The translations under genes and the position numbers were made by a program. Under the pieces are notes generated by a model, which did not search any database, was not told where the DNA came from, and saw only the letters and a list, made by a program, of their open reading frames with translations. Source: Chloroflexota bacterium (GTDB lineage Bacteria; Chloroflexota; Anaerolineae; Anaerolineales; VGOW01). From it: DNA of 41,258 nt. Where the stretch lies: assembly GCA_016213135.1 (NCBI GenBank), contig JACRBQ010000146.1:1-41258 (forward strand). Direction: 5' to 3'. Below are positions 16,281-24,475 of the stretch, one piece after another; the stretch's first letter is position 1; every line of letters begins with the position of its first letter.

Positions 16281-17750
16281 ATGAACCTGGTTGATTTTCA
16301 ATCGGCGCACTTGCTCGTGCTGGCGCCTGAATTCCTGCTGGTAATACTGGCCGCCGTGGTGATGGGGCTGGACGTGTCCCTGCCCGAAAGCCGCCGCCGC
16401 CAATTGGGGCTGGTGGCCGCCGTGGGCATGTTTGCCGCCATGGCCCTGGCTCTCATCTTCTCCATCCCCAACGGCGACAACGCGCTGCTGTTCGGCGGCA
16501 TGATCCGCAACGACCTGCTCTCGTTCGTGTTCCGCATGATCTTCATGTTTGCCGGCGCGATCACTTCGCTCATCAGTATGGACGTGGAGGGCCTGGGCCG
16601 CAGGGGCGAGTATTATGCGCTGCTGATCGCCTCGGTTATCGGCATGAACTTCATGGCCGCCTCCGCCGATCTGGTCATGCTGTATCTGGCGCTGGAAACC
16701 ACTTCCATCGGCCTCTACGTGCTGGCGGGCTTCCTGCGCGACAACGACAAATCGGCAGAAGCCGGCCTCAAGTACTTCCTCTTCGGCGCGTTCACCGCCA
16801 CCGTTATGCTCTACGGTTTCAGCCTGTTGTTCGGCTACACCGGCCAGACCAACCTTTACGCCATTGCCGCGGCCATTCAAAACGGGTCGGTGCCGCCGTT
16901 CATCACAGTGGTGGCCTCCGTGCTCATTATCGTCGGCGTCGGGTTCAAAGTCGCCATCGTGCCCTTTCACTTCTGGACGCCCGACGTTTACGAGGGCGCG
17001 CCCACTCCGGTAACGGCCTTCCTGTCGGTGGCCTCGAAGAGCGCCGGGTTTGCCGTGCTCCTGCGCGTGTTCGTCGCCGGCTTTCAGGGCATGGCGCTGC
17101 GCATGCCCGGCGCCAGTTGGCTGCCCATGCTCATGGCCATTTCGGCGGTAACGATGACGCTGGGCAATCTGCTGGCCCTGAAGCAGAACAACATCAAGCG
17201 CATGTTGGCGTACTCGTCCATCGCTCATGCCGGGTATGCGCTGATGGGCGTGGTGGCCTTTTCGCAAGAGGGCGTGGCCGCCGCGTTGTTCTATCTCATC
17301 GGATACGTGGTCACCAACCTCGCCGCCTTTGCCGTCGTCATCTTGTTCGCCCGCGTCTCCGGCTCCGACGAAATTGCCGACTACGCCGGGCTGAGCCGCC
17401 GGTCGCCGCCTCTGGCGCTGGCGATGCTGGTGGCCTTCCTGTCGCTCGGCGGCATGCCGCCGCTGGCGGGTTTCATCAACAAGTTCTTCGTGTTCGCCGC
17501 CGCCATGCGCTCGGACCTCACCTGGCTCGTCGTCGTCGGCGTGCTCAACTCCATCGTCGGGCTGTACTACTATCTGATCGTGCTGAAATGGGTCTGGGTC
17601 AAACCTGCGCCGGAGGGAGCCTCACCCATCCCGGTGTCCCGGCCCTATGTGTTCGCGCTGTCGCTGCTGTGCTTTGCCATTATCTTCGTCGGCGTGGTGG
17701 CCGCCCCGTGGCTCGACTGGGCGGCCCAGGCGGCAGCCTCGTTGTTCTGA
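16281..17750 (+). CDS. nuoN: NADH-quinone oxidoreductase subunit N
   Basis: A 489-residue antiporter-like subunit, the pump nearest the quinone end. Motifs visible are YLALETTSIGLYVLAGFLR (TM5 glutamate), FKVAIVPFHFWTPDVYEGAPTPVTAFLSVASK (TM7-8, with its lysine), LAYSSIAHAGYALMG and LGGMPPLAGFINKFFVF. GGAGG at 16266-16270 serves as ribosome site, overlapping the end of the second nuoM. It is the last nuo gene. No strong intrinsic terminator was seen in the 97 bases before the next gene, only an own promoter for the atp genes. Confidence 0.95.
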   Translation: MNLVDFQSAHLLVLAPEFLLVILAAVVMGLDVSLPESRRRQLGLVAAVGMFAAMALALIFSIPNGDNALLFGGMIRNDLLSFVFRMIFMFAGAITSLISMDVEGLGRRGEYYALLIASVIGMNFMAASADLVMLYLALETTSIGLYVLAGFLRDNDKSAEAGLKYFLFGAFTATVMLYGFSLLFGYTGQTNLYAIAAAIQNGSVPPFITVVASVLIIVGVGFKVAIVPFHFWTPDVYEGAPTPVTAFLSVASKSAGFAVLLRVFVAGFQGMALRMPGASWLPMLMAISAVTMTLGNLLALKQNNIKRMLAYSSIAHAGYALMGVVAFSQEGVAAALFYLIGYVVTNLAAFAVVILFARVSGSDEIADYAGLSRRSPPLALAMLVAFLSLGGMPPLAGFINKFFVFAAAMRSDLTWLVVVGVLNSIVGLYYYLIVLKWVWVKPAPEGASPIPVSRPYVFALSLLCFAIIFVGVVAAPWLDWAAQAAASLF

Positions 17751-17802
17751 GTGGGTGAGGGGAAGTTCCATCGAGCGGTCGCGGAGTTGCGGAACATTTT
17801 GA

Positions 17803-17832
17803 TTGACGGGCATTTTTTGCTTGTGATATAAT
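17803..17832 (+). promoter_or_regulatory. Promoter of the atp genes
   Basis: TTGACG (17803-17808), an 18-base spacer and TATAAT (17827-17832) with TGA directly before it. The predicted start is near 17839, leaving only about 9 bases before the ATG at 17848 and no Shine-Dalgarno site. Confidence 0.75.
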
Positions 17833-17847
17833 TCGCGAACTCTGCCG

Positions 17848-18138
17848 ATGACGCCAAAACCAAACAACAATCAGTATGCGCTTAACCTTGGCCTCGCCGG
17901 GTTCGCCGGCCAGGTCGGTTGCATCACGCTCCTCATTGTGTTTGGCGCGCTGTTTGGCGGGTTGTGGCTCGACGGATTTCTGCGCACGAAGCCGTTGTTC
18001 ACCATTGTGCTGCTGATCGGTTCGGTGCCGGTCACCATATTTGTCATGTTCCGGGTTGCCCTGAGCGCCGTCGCAAAAATCAAGCCGGTCCAACCGGCAT
18101 CGGCGCGCCCGGTCAAGGAGGAGAATCCCAGTGAGTGA
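17848..18138 (+). CDS. AtpZ/AtpI-family ATP synthase accessory protein
   Basis: A 96-residue protein with two membrane helices (VGCITLLIVFGALFGGLWLDGFL and FTIVLLIGSVPVTIFVMFRVAL). This is the two-helix pattern of the small AtpZ/AtpI proteins that precede atpB and are linked to c-ring assembly or cation transport. Its position directly before atpB supports this. It overlaps the atpB start by 8 bases, so translation is probably coupled. The mRNA start lies only about 9 bases upstream, so it is probably read as a near-leaderless message. Which of the two related families it belongs to is not clear. Confidence 0.8.
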   Translation: MTPKPNNNQYALNLGLAGFAGQVGCITLLIVFGALFGGLWLDGFLRTKPLFTIVLLIGSVPVTIFVMFRVALSAVAKIKPVQPASARPVKEENPSE

Positions 18139-19153
18139 GACTCATCAAAAGCGCTTGCCAATCAAACGCTGGATTGTGCTGGCGCTGATCCTGTTGGGCG
18201 TGTATTTTGCGTTCATGGGTCCCGGCTTCCTGCGCCCCATTAGCCCGGCGGTGGTCTTGCCCGGCGAGCCGATTGCCCAGGGTTCGCCCATCACCAACAC
18301 GCTGCTGGCCACCTTCGTCGCCGACTTTGTGCTGATCCTCGTGGCCTTTGGCGCATGGCGATTTGCCGCCAGCGGCAAGCTGGTGCCCGAGGGTTTCTAC
18401 AATTTCACGGAATTCCTCATCGAATTCCTGTGGAACGCCGCCGAAGGCGCGGCGGGCAAATGGGCGCGCCGCATCTTCCCGTGGACGGCCACCATCTTCC
18501 TGCTGGTGTTCGCCGCCAACATGGTCAAATTGGTCCCCGGCTTCGAAAGCATCGGGCGACTGGAGCAGGCGCACGGTTCGGTTAAAGGCTATGCGCCGGT
18601 TCACCTGTTTGGCAACGTGTACGCCCTCGACAAAGGCCGGCCGGTGGAACACGCCGCCGAGGCAACTGTCGAGGGTGCCGAGAGCCATGAGGAAGGCCTG
18701 TGCACCTCCTGTGAAGTGATCCCCTACCTGCGCGGCTCGGCCACCGACCTGAACTTCACCTTTGCGCTGGCGGTCGCCACCGTGGTGCTTATCCAGGTCT
18801 TCGGCGTGTGGGCGCTGGGCGCGGCGTACTTCGGCAAATTCGTCAACACGCGCACCATGTTCACCGTGCCCATGTTCGGCGTCATCGACTTTGGTGTGGG
18901 CATCTTGGAGCTGGTGTCGGAGTTTGCAAAAATCCTTTCGTTCGGCTTCCGGTTGTTCGGCAACATCTTCGCCGGGGCGCTGCTGATCTCCATCCTGGGG
19001 GCGCTCACCGCCGTGGTAGTGCCGAGCGCGTTGTACCTGCTGGAAGTATTCGTGGGCGCCATTCAGGCCTACGTGTTCTCCATGCTGGCCCTGGTGTTCA
19101 TCAGCCAGGCGACCATCAGTCACCACGGCGATGAGCATGGAGAAGGGCATTAG
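18131..19153 (+). CDS. atpB: ATP synthase F0 subunit a
   Basis: A 340-residue proton-channel subunit. The essential arginine is R274 in LSFGFRLFGNIFAGALL, and the last helix reads YVFSMLALVFISQATISHH. It is longer than the roughly 270 residues of the E. coli protein because of a hydrophilic loop (about residues 140-200, AHGSVKGYAPVHLFGN ... EGAESHEEGLCTSCEV) between two membrane segments. That loop contains a CxxC pair (C191 and C194), which is unexpected in this subunit. I chose GTG 18131, with AAGGAGGAG at 18115-18123; it overlaps the previous gene. Confidence 0.93.
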   Translation: MSETHQKRLPIKRWIVLALILLGVYFAFMGPGFLRPISPAVVLPGEPIAQGSPITNTLLATFVADFVLILVAFGAWRFAASGKLVPEGFYNFTEFLIEFLWNAAEGAAGKWARRIFPWTATIFLLVFAANMVKLVPGFESIGRLEQAHGSVKGYAPVHLFGNVYALDKGRPVEHAAEATVEGAESHEEGLCTSCEVIPYLRGSATDLNFTFALAVATVVLIQVFGVWALGAAYFGKFVNTRTMFTVPMFGVIDFGVGILELVSEFAKILSFGFRLFGNIFAGALLISILGALTAVVVPSALYLLEVFVGAIQAYVFSMLALVFISQATISHHGDEHGEGH

Positions 19154-19214
19154 CCTTTCACTTATCAACTGATTCAACTTGACCTTTCATAATCTCTGAG
19201 GAGGATTTTCCATC

Positions 19215-19457
19215 ATGAACGACCCTGAAACTTTTCTCCATGCCATGCGCTTTATCGGCGCCGGTCTGGCCATGACGGGCGCCATCGGCGCCGGCGCCGG
19301 TGTGGGTATCGTAGTCAACGGCGCGGTGCAGGCCATGGGCCGCAACCCCGACGCCACAGGCACCATCCAGACGAACATGATCCTGGGTATCGCCTTTGCC
19401 GAAGCCGTCGCCATTTACGCGCTGGCCGTGGCTCTGATCATCATCTTCGCCGCCTAA
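19215..19457 (+). CDS. atpE: ATP synthase F0 subunit c
   Basis: An 80-residue, two-helix ring subunit. The glycine-rich first helix reads GAIGAGAGVGIVVNGA, the loop has the conserved RNPDA, and the proton carrier is E63 in AFAEAVAIYAL. The residues that build a sodium site in Na+-type rings (a Gln in helix 1 and a Ser/Thr after the Glu) are absent: Val and Ala/Val stand there. The ring is therefore predicted to use protons. There is a strong GAGGAGGA ribosome site at 19198-19205. Confidence 0.95.
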   Translation: MNDPETFLHAMRFIGAGLAMTGAIGAGAGVGIVVNGAVQAMGRNPDATGTIQTNMILGIAFAEAVAIYALAVALIIIFAA

Positions 19458-19467
19458 GGAGCAACCC

Positions 19468-20199
19468 ATGGAAGCACTTGGTATTAATCTCGGGTTTTTC
19501 CTCGTCCAGCTTTTGAACTTCGTTATTTTGGTGGTGGTGCTCTACGCCTGGGCCTACAAGCCGATCCTCAAAATGCTGGATAACCGCAAGGCCAAAATCG
19601 CTCAGAGCCTCGAAGACGCCCGCGTAGCCTCCGAGGCGCGGGCCAACGCCGAAAAAGAAGCGGCCAGGATCATCGCCGAGGCCCAGACCGAAGCAGCCCG
19701 CAAAGTGGCCGAGGCCACCCAGCGCGCCGAACAGGCTGCCGCCGGGGTGCGCGCCAGTGCGGAGGAAGAGAAAGCCCGTATCGTCAAGTCGGCTGCCGCG
19801 GACGCCGAACTGGAACGCGGCCGTGTGCTGGGCGACCTGCGCCCGCAGGTGGCAGCGCTGGCGTTGGCCGCCTCGCAACAAGTGGTGGGCGGCATCCTGC
19901 AGAAGGAACAGGCTTACGCTCGCACGCTCATTGAAGAATTCTTCAGCGGCATCACAGCCGGCAAGATGACCATGGTTGAAGGCGTGAAGGCCTCCGGCCT
20001 GGCCGCCGAAGTGACCTCGGCCCTGCCGCTCACCGACGCCGAGCAGGCCACTGTGAAGAACGGCCTCACCGGCGCGTCGGCCATCAGCTTCCGCGTGGAC
20101 CCGGCCATCCTGGGCGGGTTGGTGGTGCGCGTCGGCGACCGCATCATTGACGGCTCGGCCCGCGGCAAGCTGGAAGGGTTAAGGCAGTCGATTCAGTAG
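19468..20199 (+). CDS. atpF: ATP synthase subunit b fused to a delta C-terminal domain
   Basis: A 243-residue protein, well above the roughly 160 residues of a plain b subunit. Residues 1-30 hold the membrane helix (FFLVQLLNFVILVVVLYAW), followed by a long Ala/Glu/Arg-rich coiled coil to about residue 140. The last 90 residues look like the C-terminal half of the delta/OSCP subunit: LAAEVTSALPLTDAEQ, then VDPAILGGLVVRVGDRIIDGS and ARGKLEGLRQ. The six-helix N-terminal domain of delta, which normally binds the alpha subunits, appears to be missing. AAGGAG is at 19456-19461. No atpH, A, G, D or C follows; the next gene is unrelated. Confidence 0.88.
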   Translation: MEALGINLGFFLVQLLNFVILVVVLYAWAYKPILKMLDNRKAKIAQSLEDARVASEARANAEKEAARIIAEAQTEAARKVAEATQRAEQAAAGVRASAEEEKARIVKSAAADAELERGRVLGDLRPQVAALALAASQQVVGGILQKEQAYARTLIEEFFSGITAGKMTMVEGVKASGLAAEVTSALPLTDAEQATVKNGLTGASAISFRVDPAILGGLVVRVGDRIIDGSARGKLEGLRQSIQ

Positions 20200-20205
20200 T
20201 AGAAT
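20200..20205 (+). promoter_or_regulatory. TAGAAT -10 box for the Uma2 gene, leaderless
   Basis: TAGAAT starts at the last base of the region just after the atpF stop and ends 6 bases before the ATG at 20212, without a Shine-Dalgarno site. The same spacing occurs at 1703, 8075 and 20879. Confidence 0.5.
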
Positions 20206-20211
20206 ACGGTC

Positions 20212-20790
20212 ATGAGCGCGCTCACGGCACAAACCGCTGTTCGTTGGACAATCGGCGATCTCGAATCTTTCCCGATTGAAGAAGGGAAACGGCACGAGAT
20301 CATCGAGGGAGAACTACTTGTGTCCACTCAGCCACACTGGAATCATCAGGCAACCAGCGACCGGATCGTAATGCAGTTGAATCTGTGGATCGGGAAGGGT
20401 GGGAACGGTCAGGTTGCATCGGCGCCGGGCGTGGTTTTCGACGAAGAAAATGCTGTTGCTCCTGATGTCGCTTGGGTGAGCAACGAACGATTGGAACTTG
20501 TGCTTGGCGAAGACGGCAAATTGCACGATGCGCCCGATCTGGTTGTCGAAGTGCTGTCGCCTGGCAGCAAAAACGAGCGGCGTGACCGCGAGGCCAAGCT
20601 GAGATTGTATTCGGTGCGCGGCGTGCGCGAGTATTGGATTGCCGACTGGCACGCCAAGACGATTGAAGTGTATCGCCGCGAAAACGCCGCGCTCAGGCTG
20701 GCGGCGACGCTGTATGCCGAAGACGAATTGACCTCGCCGCTTCTGTCCGGCTTCAAAGCTGCTGTCGGGCAGGTGTTTCCGGGCGCGTGA
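20212..20790 (+). CDS. Uma2-family restriction endonuclease-fold protein
   Basis: A 192-residue protein of the Uma2 (DUF820) family, which has a PD-(D/E)xK nuclease fold. Visible markers are FPIEEGKRHEIIEGELLVS, VAPDVAWVS, DLVVEVLSPGS, and NERRDREAKLRLYSVRGVREYWIAD. The family is greatly expanded in Chloroflexota and cyanobacteria; its role is unknown and mobility has been suggested. It sits between atpF and murE with its own promoter and a strong terminator, so it looks like an independent insertion at the point where the F1 genes would often be found. Confidence 0.88.
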   Translation: MSALTAQTAVRWTIGDLESFPIEEGKRHEIIEGELLVSTQPHWNHQATSDRIVMQLNLWIGKGGNGQVASAPGVVFDEENAVAPDVAWVSNERLELVLGEDGKLHDAPDLVVEVLSPGSKNERRDREAKLRLYSVRGVREYWIADWHAKTIEVYRRENAALRLAATLYAEDELTSPLLSGFKAAVGQVFPGA

Positions 20791-20814
20791 GCGGCGGCGC
20801 GAATGAAGATCAAG

Positions 20815-20842
20815 AAAGGGCCGGGGGCGCTCGGCCCTTTTT
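20815..20842 (+). terminator. Intrinsic terminator after the Uma2 gene
   Basis: AAAGGGCCG (20815-20823) pairs perfectly with CGGCCCTTT (20832-20840) around an 8-base loop, and the run continues as TTTTT to 20842. Confidence 0.85.
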
Positions 20843-20871
20843 GATTCTGCCCCGGGCGGGCTTGGTATAAT
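20841..20871 (+). promoter_or_regulatory. murE promoter, leaderless
   Basis: TATAAT (20866-20871) in the context CTTGGTATAAT ends 7 bases before the ATG at 20879. TTGATT at 20841-20846 could be the -35 box (19-base spacer) and overlaps the T-run of the preceding terminator. No Shine-Dalgarno site is present. Confidence 0.65.
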
Positions 20872-20878
20872 CCTCGTC

Positions 20879-22456
20879 ATGCGTCTTTCCACACTCGTTT
20901 CGGCGCTGCCCGCCGTCCTGCAGCGCTCCCCCGGCGACCCCGACATCCTCGGCATCGAACACGATTCGCGCTGCGTGATGCCCGGCGCGCTGTTCGTCGC
21001 CCGGCGCGGCGGTAACACCGACGGCCACCGTTTCATTCCGAACGCCATCAAGCGCGGCGCGGTCGCCATCGTCGGCGAAGACTCCCGCACTCCCACACCC
21101 CCACATCTTGCTTACGTCCAAGTCCCTGATTCTTCTGAGGCCCTGGCCTGGCTGTGCGCCGCCTATCACGACTTCCCGGCCCGCAAACTGGTCATGATCG
21201 GCGTCACCGGCACCGACGGCAAGACCACCACCTGCAATCTCATCCACAGTGTGTTGCTCGCCGCCGGACTCAAAGCCGGGATGATCAGCACTGTCAACGC
21301 GGTCATCGGCGATGTAGTGCTGGACACGGGCCTGCACACCACCACGCCCGATGCGCCCGATGTGCAGCGCTATCTGGCGCAAATGGCTGCGGCCGGGATG
21401 ACGCACTGCGTGCTGGAGACCACCTCGCACGGGTTGGCCCAGCACCGCGTGGCCGCCTGTGATTTTGACTTCGCCGTGGTGACCAATATCACCCACGAGC
21501 ATCTCGACTTTCACGGCTCGCTGGAAAACTACCGCGCCGCGAAGGCAAAGCTATTCGAGGGCCTGGCGGCGGCTCACAAAAAACCGGGCGTGGAAAAGCT
21601 CGCGCTGCTCAACGCCGACGACAGCTCGTATGAATACTTGCGCGCGCGCCTCAGCGTGCCGCACGCCTCTTACGGCATCGCCGCCCCTGCCGACGTGCGC
21701 GCCACCGAAATCACTCACACCCCCGACTCGACTCGCTTCACCGTCCGCTCATCCGGCGCCCGACCGCTGACCTCCGACCTCCACTTCCAAACGTCACTCA
21801 TCGGCCTTTTCAATATCTCCAATTGCCTCGCTGCCATTGCCGTCGGGCTGAACGGATTGAGCTTGCCGCCGGAGGCTGTGCAGCGCGGCATCGCCTCACT
21901 CAAAGGCGTGGTGGGCCGTATGGAGCGAATCGATCTCGGCCAGAACTTCACCGCCATTGTGGATTTTGCCCACACCCCCAACGGCCTCCAACGCGCGCTG
22001 GAAACCGCGCGGCAACTGGCGAGGAATTTCACCACGGGCCGGGTCATTGTCGTATTCGGCTCGGCGGGATTGCGCGATGCTGCCAAGCGCCGCTGGATGG
22101 GCGAAGTGGCTGCCGAACTGGCCGACCTGGCCGTGATCACTGCCGAAGACCCGCGCACCGAATCGCTGGAAGCCATCATGGCCGAGTCGGCGGCGGGCGC
22201 AGAGGCCAAAGGCGGGCGCGAGGGCCAAACCTTTTGGCGCATCGCCGACCGCGGCGAGGCGATTGCATTTGCCGTGGGCCTGGCCGCACCGGGCGACGTG
22301 GTGATGGCTTGCGGCAAGGCGCACGAGCAGAGCATGTGCTTTGGCGAAATCGAGTATCCGTGGGATGATCGGGTAGCCATGCGGGCGGCCCTGTCGGCGC
22401 GGCTGGGCCTCCCCGGCCCGGCCATGCCCCGGTTGCCCACGTCGGCCGCGCAATGA
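20879..22456 (+). CDS. murE: UDP-N-acetylmuramyl-tripeptide synthetase
   Basis: A 525-residue Mur ligase. It adds the third amino acid to UDP-MurNAc-L-Ala-D-Glu in the cytoplasm, using ATP. The P-loop GVTGTDGKTTTCNL contains K115. TTTPDAPDVQRYLAQM and VTNITHEHLDFHGSLENY follow, then the C-terminal domain with GVVGRMERIDLG, FAHTPNGLQRAL and MACGKAHE. The substrate loop reads ITAEDPRTESLE; the DPR resembles the arginine loop of meso-diaminopimelate ligases (DNPR), but the match is partial, so ornithine or lysine cannot be excluded. It is followed after 7 bases by the sugar transferase, so the pair is probably one operon for envelope synthesis. Confidence 0.92.
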   Translation: MRLSTLVSALPAVLQRSPGDPDILGIEHDSRCVMPGALFVARRGGNTDGHRFIPNAIKRGAVAIVGEDSRTPTPPHLAYVQVPDSSEALAWLCAAYHDFPARKLVMIGVTGTDGKTTTCNLIHSVLLAAGLKAGMISTVNAVIGDVVLDTGLHTTTPDAPDVQRYLAQMAAAGMTHCVLETTSHGLAQHRVAACDFDFAVVTNITHEHLDFHGSLENYRAAKAKLFEGLAAAHKKPGVEKLALLNADDSSYEYLRARLSVPHASYGIAAPADVRATEITHTPDSTRFTVRSSGARPLTSDLHFQTSLIGLFNISNCLAAIAVGLNGLSLPPEAVQRGIASLKGVVGRMERIDLGQNFTAIVDFAHTPNGLQRALETARQLARNFTTGRVIVVFGSAGLRDAAKRRWMGEVAAELADLAVITAEDPRTESLEAIMAESAAGAEAKGGREGQTFWRIADRGEAIAFAVGLAAPGDVVMACGKAHEQSMCFGEIEYPWDDRVAMRAALSARLGLPGPAMPRLPTSAAQ

Positions 22457-22463
22457 AAGCTGT

Positions 22464-23867
22464 ATGACCACTACCCGCTTCCGCACCCTCACCACCATCT
22501 CGCTCGTCGCCGTCGATGCGGCTATGACGGTGCTGGCGTTTATCCTCGCCTATGTGCTGCGGGCTGTCATCCCCTTCCCGGCCGAGCCGGTGGCTCTCAG
22601 GCCGCTCGCCGCGTACACCGGCCTCATCACGCTGCAAGCCATTTGCGTGCTCATCGTGATGTTCTTCTACCGCATGTATCACATCGTGCGGTCGCGGGTG
22701 GATCAGTTCTACGCCATCCTCGGCGCGGTGAGCATCGGCTCGCTATTGGCGGTTTCGTTCTCCACCCTCTTCTTCAAGAACACGGTGCTGGAAGTCGATT
22801 ACCCCCGCGCGACTCTGGTCTATGCCTGGGTGCTGGGTATTGCCCTGGTGGCCTTTGGCCGGTGGGCGCATCAGCGCGCGCGCAACAGCCTGCAACGGCA
22901 GGGCCACGGGCGCGAGCGCCTGCTTATCGTGGGCACCGGCGACGTGGCCCGGGTGGTGGTGCAAAAAATCCAGTGGTCGCCCTATTTGGGTTACGAAATC
23001 ATAGGACTGGTGAACGGCGAAGACTCCCCGCCGGAAGTGCTGGGCGTGCCGGTGCTGGGCCGCGCCGACGATCTGCCGCGCCTCATCGTCGAGCAGGCCA
23101 TTGACGAAGTGATCATCGCGCTGCCGTCGGTGCTGCACGAGGAAATGCTGCGGCTGATCAGCCTGTGCCAGCGGGGGCGGGTGAGCATCAAAGTGTTTCC
23201 CGACGTGTTCGAGATCATCACCGCCGGGGTGACGGTGGACGACCTGGCCGGGCTGCCGCTGCTCACCGTGCGCGACGTGGCCCTGCGCGGCTGGAAGCTC
23301 AGCCTCAAGCGGGCGGTGGACGTGGCCGTGAGCGCCGCCGGGCTGGTGGCTGCCTCGCCCATCATGATGCTCATTGCCCTGCTCGTCAAACTGGATTCGC
23401 CGGGGTCGGTGTTTTTCGTGCAGGAGCGCGTGGGCCTCGACGGCCAACCGTTCCCGATGATCAAGTTCCGTTCGATGCGGGAGGATGCCGAAGCCCGGGC
23501 CCAGTGGACGGTGAAGAATGACCCGCGCCGCACCCGGCTGGGGGTGCTCATCCGCCGCTTCTCGATGGATGAATTGCCGCAGTTGATCAACGTGCTTTTG
23601 GGCGATATGAGTCTCGTGGGGCCGCGCGCCGAGCAGCCTAAGTTTGTGGAGGAGTTTCAGCAGCGCATCCCGCGCTACATGGAGCGCCACCGCGAAAAGG
23701 CGGGCCTGACGGGTTGGGCGCAGGTCAACGGCCTGCGGGGCGATTCTTCCATCGAAGAACGCACCAAATACGACCTGTGGTACATCGAGAACTGGTCCAT
23801 CTGGCTTGATTTCAAAATCATGCTGCGCACGCTGGTGCGCATATGGGCTGATCCCTCGGCGGGGTAA
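22464..23867 (+). CDS. Polyprenyl-phosphate sugar-1-phosphate transferase (WcaJ-type)
   Basis: A 467-residue bacterial sugar transferase that starts polysaccharide synthesis by moving a sugar-1-phosphate to undecaprenyl phosphate. It has four N-terminal membrane helices and a CoA/NAD-binding-like domain (RLLIVGTGDVARVVVQKIQ). The catalytic domain contains KRAVDVAVSAAGLVAASPIMMLIAL, SPGSVFFVQERVGLDGQPF, KFRSMREDAE, RRFSMDELPQLINVLLGDMSLVGPRAEQP, and the terminal YIENWSIWLDFKIMLRT. The sugar is not predictable. The following 338 bases contain no recognised gene. Confidence 0.9.
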   Translation: MTTTRFRTLTTISLVAVDAAMTVLAFILAYVLRAVIPFPAEPVALRPLAAYTGLITLQAICVLIVMFFYRMYHIVRSRVDQFYAILGAVSIGSLLAVSFSTLFFKNTVLEVDYPRATLVYAWVLGIALVAFGRWAHQRARNSLQRQGHGRERLLIVGTGDVARVVVQKIQWSPYLGYEIIGLVNGEDSPPEVLGVPVLGRADDLPRLIVEQAIDEVIIALPSVLHEEMLRLISLCQRGRVSIKVFPDVFEIITAGVTVDDLAGLPLLTVRDVALRGWKLSLKRAVDVAVSAAGLVAASPIMMLIALLVKLDSPGSVFFVQERVGLDGQPFPMIKFRSMREDAEARAQWTVKNDPRRTRLGVLIRRFSMDELPQLINVLLGDMSLVGPRAEQPKFVEEFQQRIPRYMERHREKAGLTGWAQVNGLRGDSSIEERTKYDLWYIENWSIWLDFKIMLRTLVRIWADPSAG

Positions 23868-24205
23868 CCGGGGCTTCGCCGCGTCTCCATAACCTTGACT
23901 TCCTGCGGCCGTGGCCCTTGCAGTTTGGGGTGTGGTTCAGCCAGTTGTTCCCCGGCGCGATTGATTATTTGACAGTGCGGCACGGTGAACTGCTGCACCG
24001 TGCCGGAGCGCGAGGAGGAATTGCGGCGAGCGGGGCGGTTGGGCTGGTAATCTCCATCCAAAATTTGGGTCTGTGCGCGGTGCAAGTTTTCCGTATAAGA
24101 CGAAACGGGTCAGGCGGAAAGTTTCCATCTAATACCTGTCGGGCGGCCACACGTAACGCGACTTCAGGCTATAATTTGTGGCAATCTATCACGGAGAGAA
24201 TGACC
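23868..24205. other. 338-base stretch without a recognised gene
   Basis: One plus-strand frame (from 23867) stays open into the DUF433 gene, giving a conceptual peptide that includes DFLRPWPLQFGVWFSQLFPG, but it has no start signal and I recognise no family. Its one clear structure is a perfect 10-bp hairpin, CGGCACGGTG (23978-23987) with its complement at 23996-24005 and an 8-base loop, without a T-run. The last 36 bases hold the promoter and ribosome site of the toxin-antitoxin pair. Confidence 0.5.
24170..24175 (+). promoter_or_regulatory. TATAAT -10 box for the toxin-antitoxin pair
   Basis: CAGGCTATAATTTG contains a consensus -10 box 30 bases before the DUF433 start, which has GGAGAG at 24193-24198. 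No clear -35 was seen. Confidence 0.5.
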
Positions 24206-24475
24206 ATGCGAAAAGGGTTGCGTAAGGTTCAATTGATGGGCCGCCACATCGTGAGCGACCCCAAAATCTGTCATGGGAAGCCGACTTTTCGCGGCACGCG
24301 GGTGCTGGTCTCAGACGTGCTTGACCAAGTAGCGAGCGGGATGGCATGGGAGACCATTATCGAAGAATGGAACGACAGCATCACAAAGGAGGCCATTCGA
24401 GAAGCGGTCGAGTTAGCCAGTCAAGCCCTGCTCAAGCACAAGGATGAGTTCATTTTGGAGCCAGTGGCCGCGTGA
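24206..24475 (+). CDS. DUF433-family antitoxin
   Basis: An 89-residue protein with the DUF433 signature HIVSDPKICHGKPTFRGTRVLVSDVLDQVASGM followed by IIEEWNDSITKEAIREAVELA. DUF433 proteins have a winged or ribbon DNA-binding fold and are antitoxins of VapBC-45-like pairs. The gene overlaps the start of the next gene (GTGA), the arrangement expected for a toxin-antitoxin operon. I chose ATG 24206 because it follows a good ribosome site; the longer open frame upstream lacks start signals. Confidence 0.88.
   Translation: MRKGLRKVQLMGRHIVSDPKICHGKPTFRGTRVLVSDVLDQVASGMAWETIIEEWNDSITKEAIREAVELASQALLKHKDEFILEPVAA

Noticed and set aside
23867-24205. Long N-terminal extension of the DUF433 gene, open upstream for over 300 bases
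   Set aside because: Its start has no ribosome site, the promoter at 24170 lies inside it, and DUF433 proteins are short. In GC-rich DNA an open frame of this length is not evidence of a gene.
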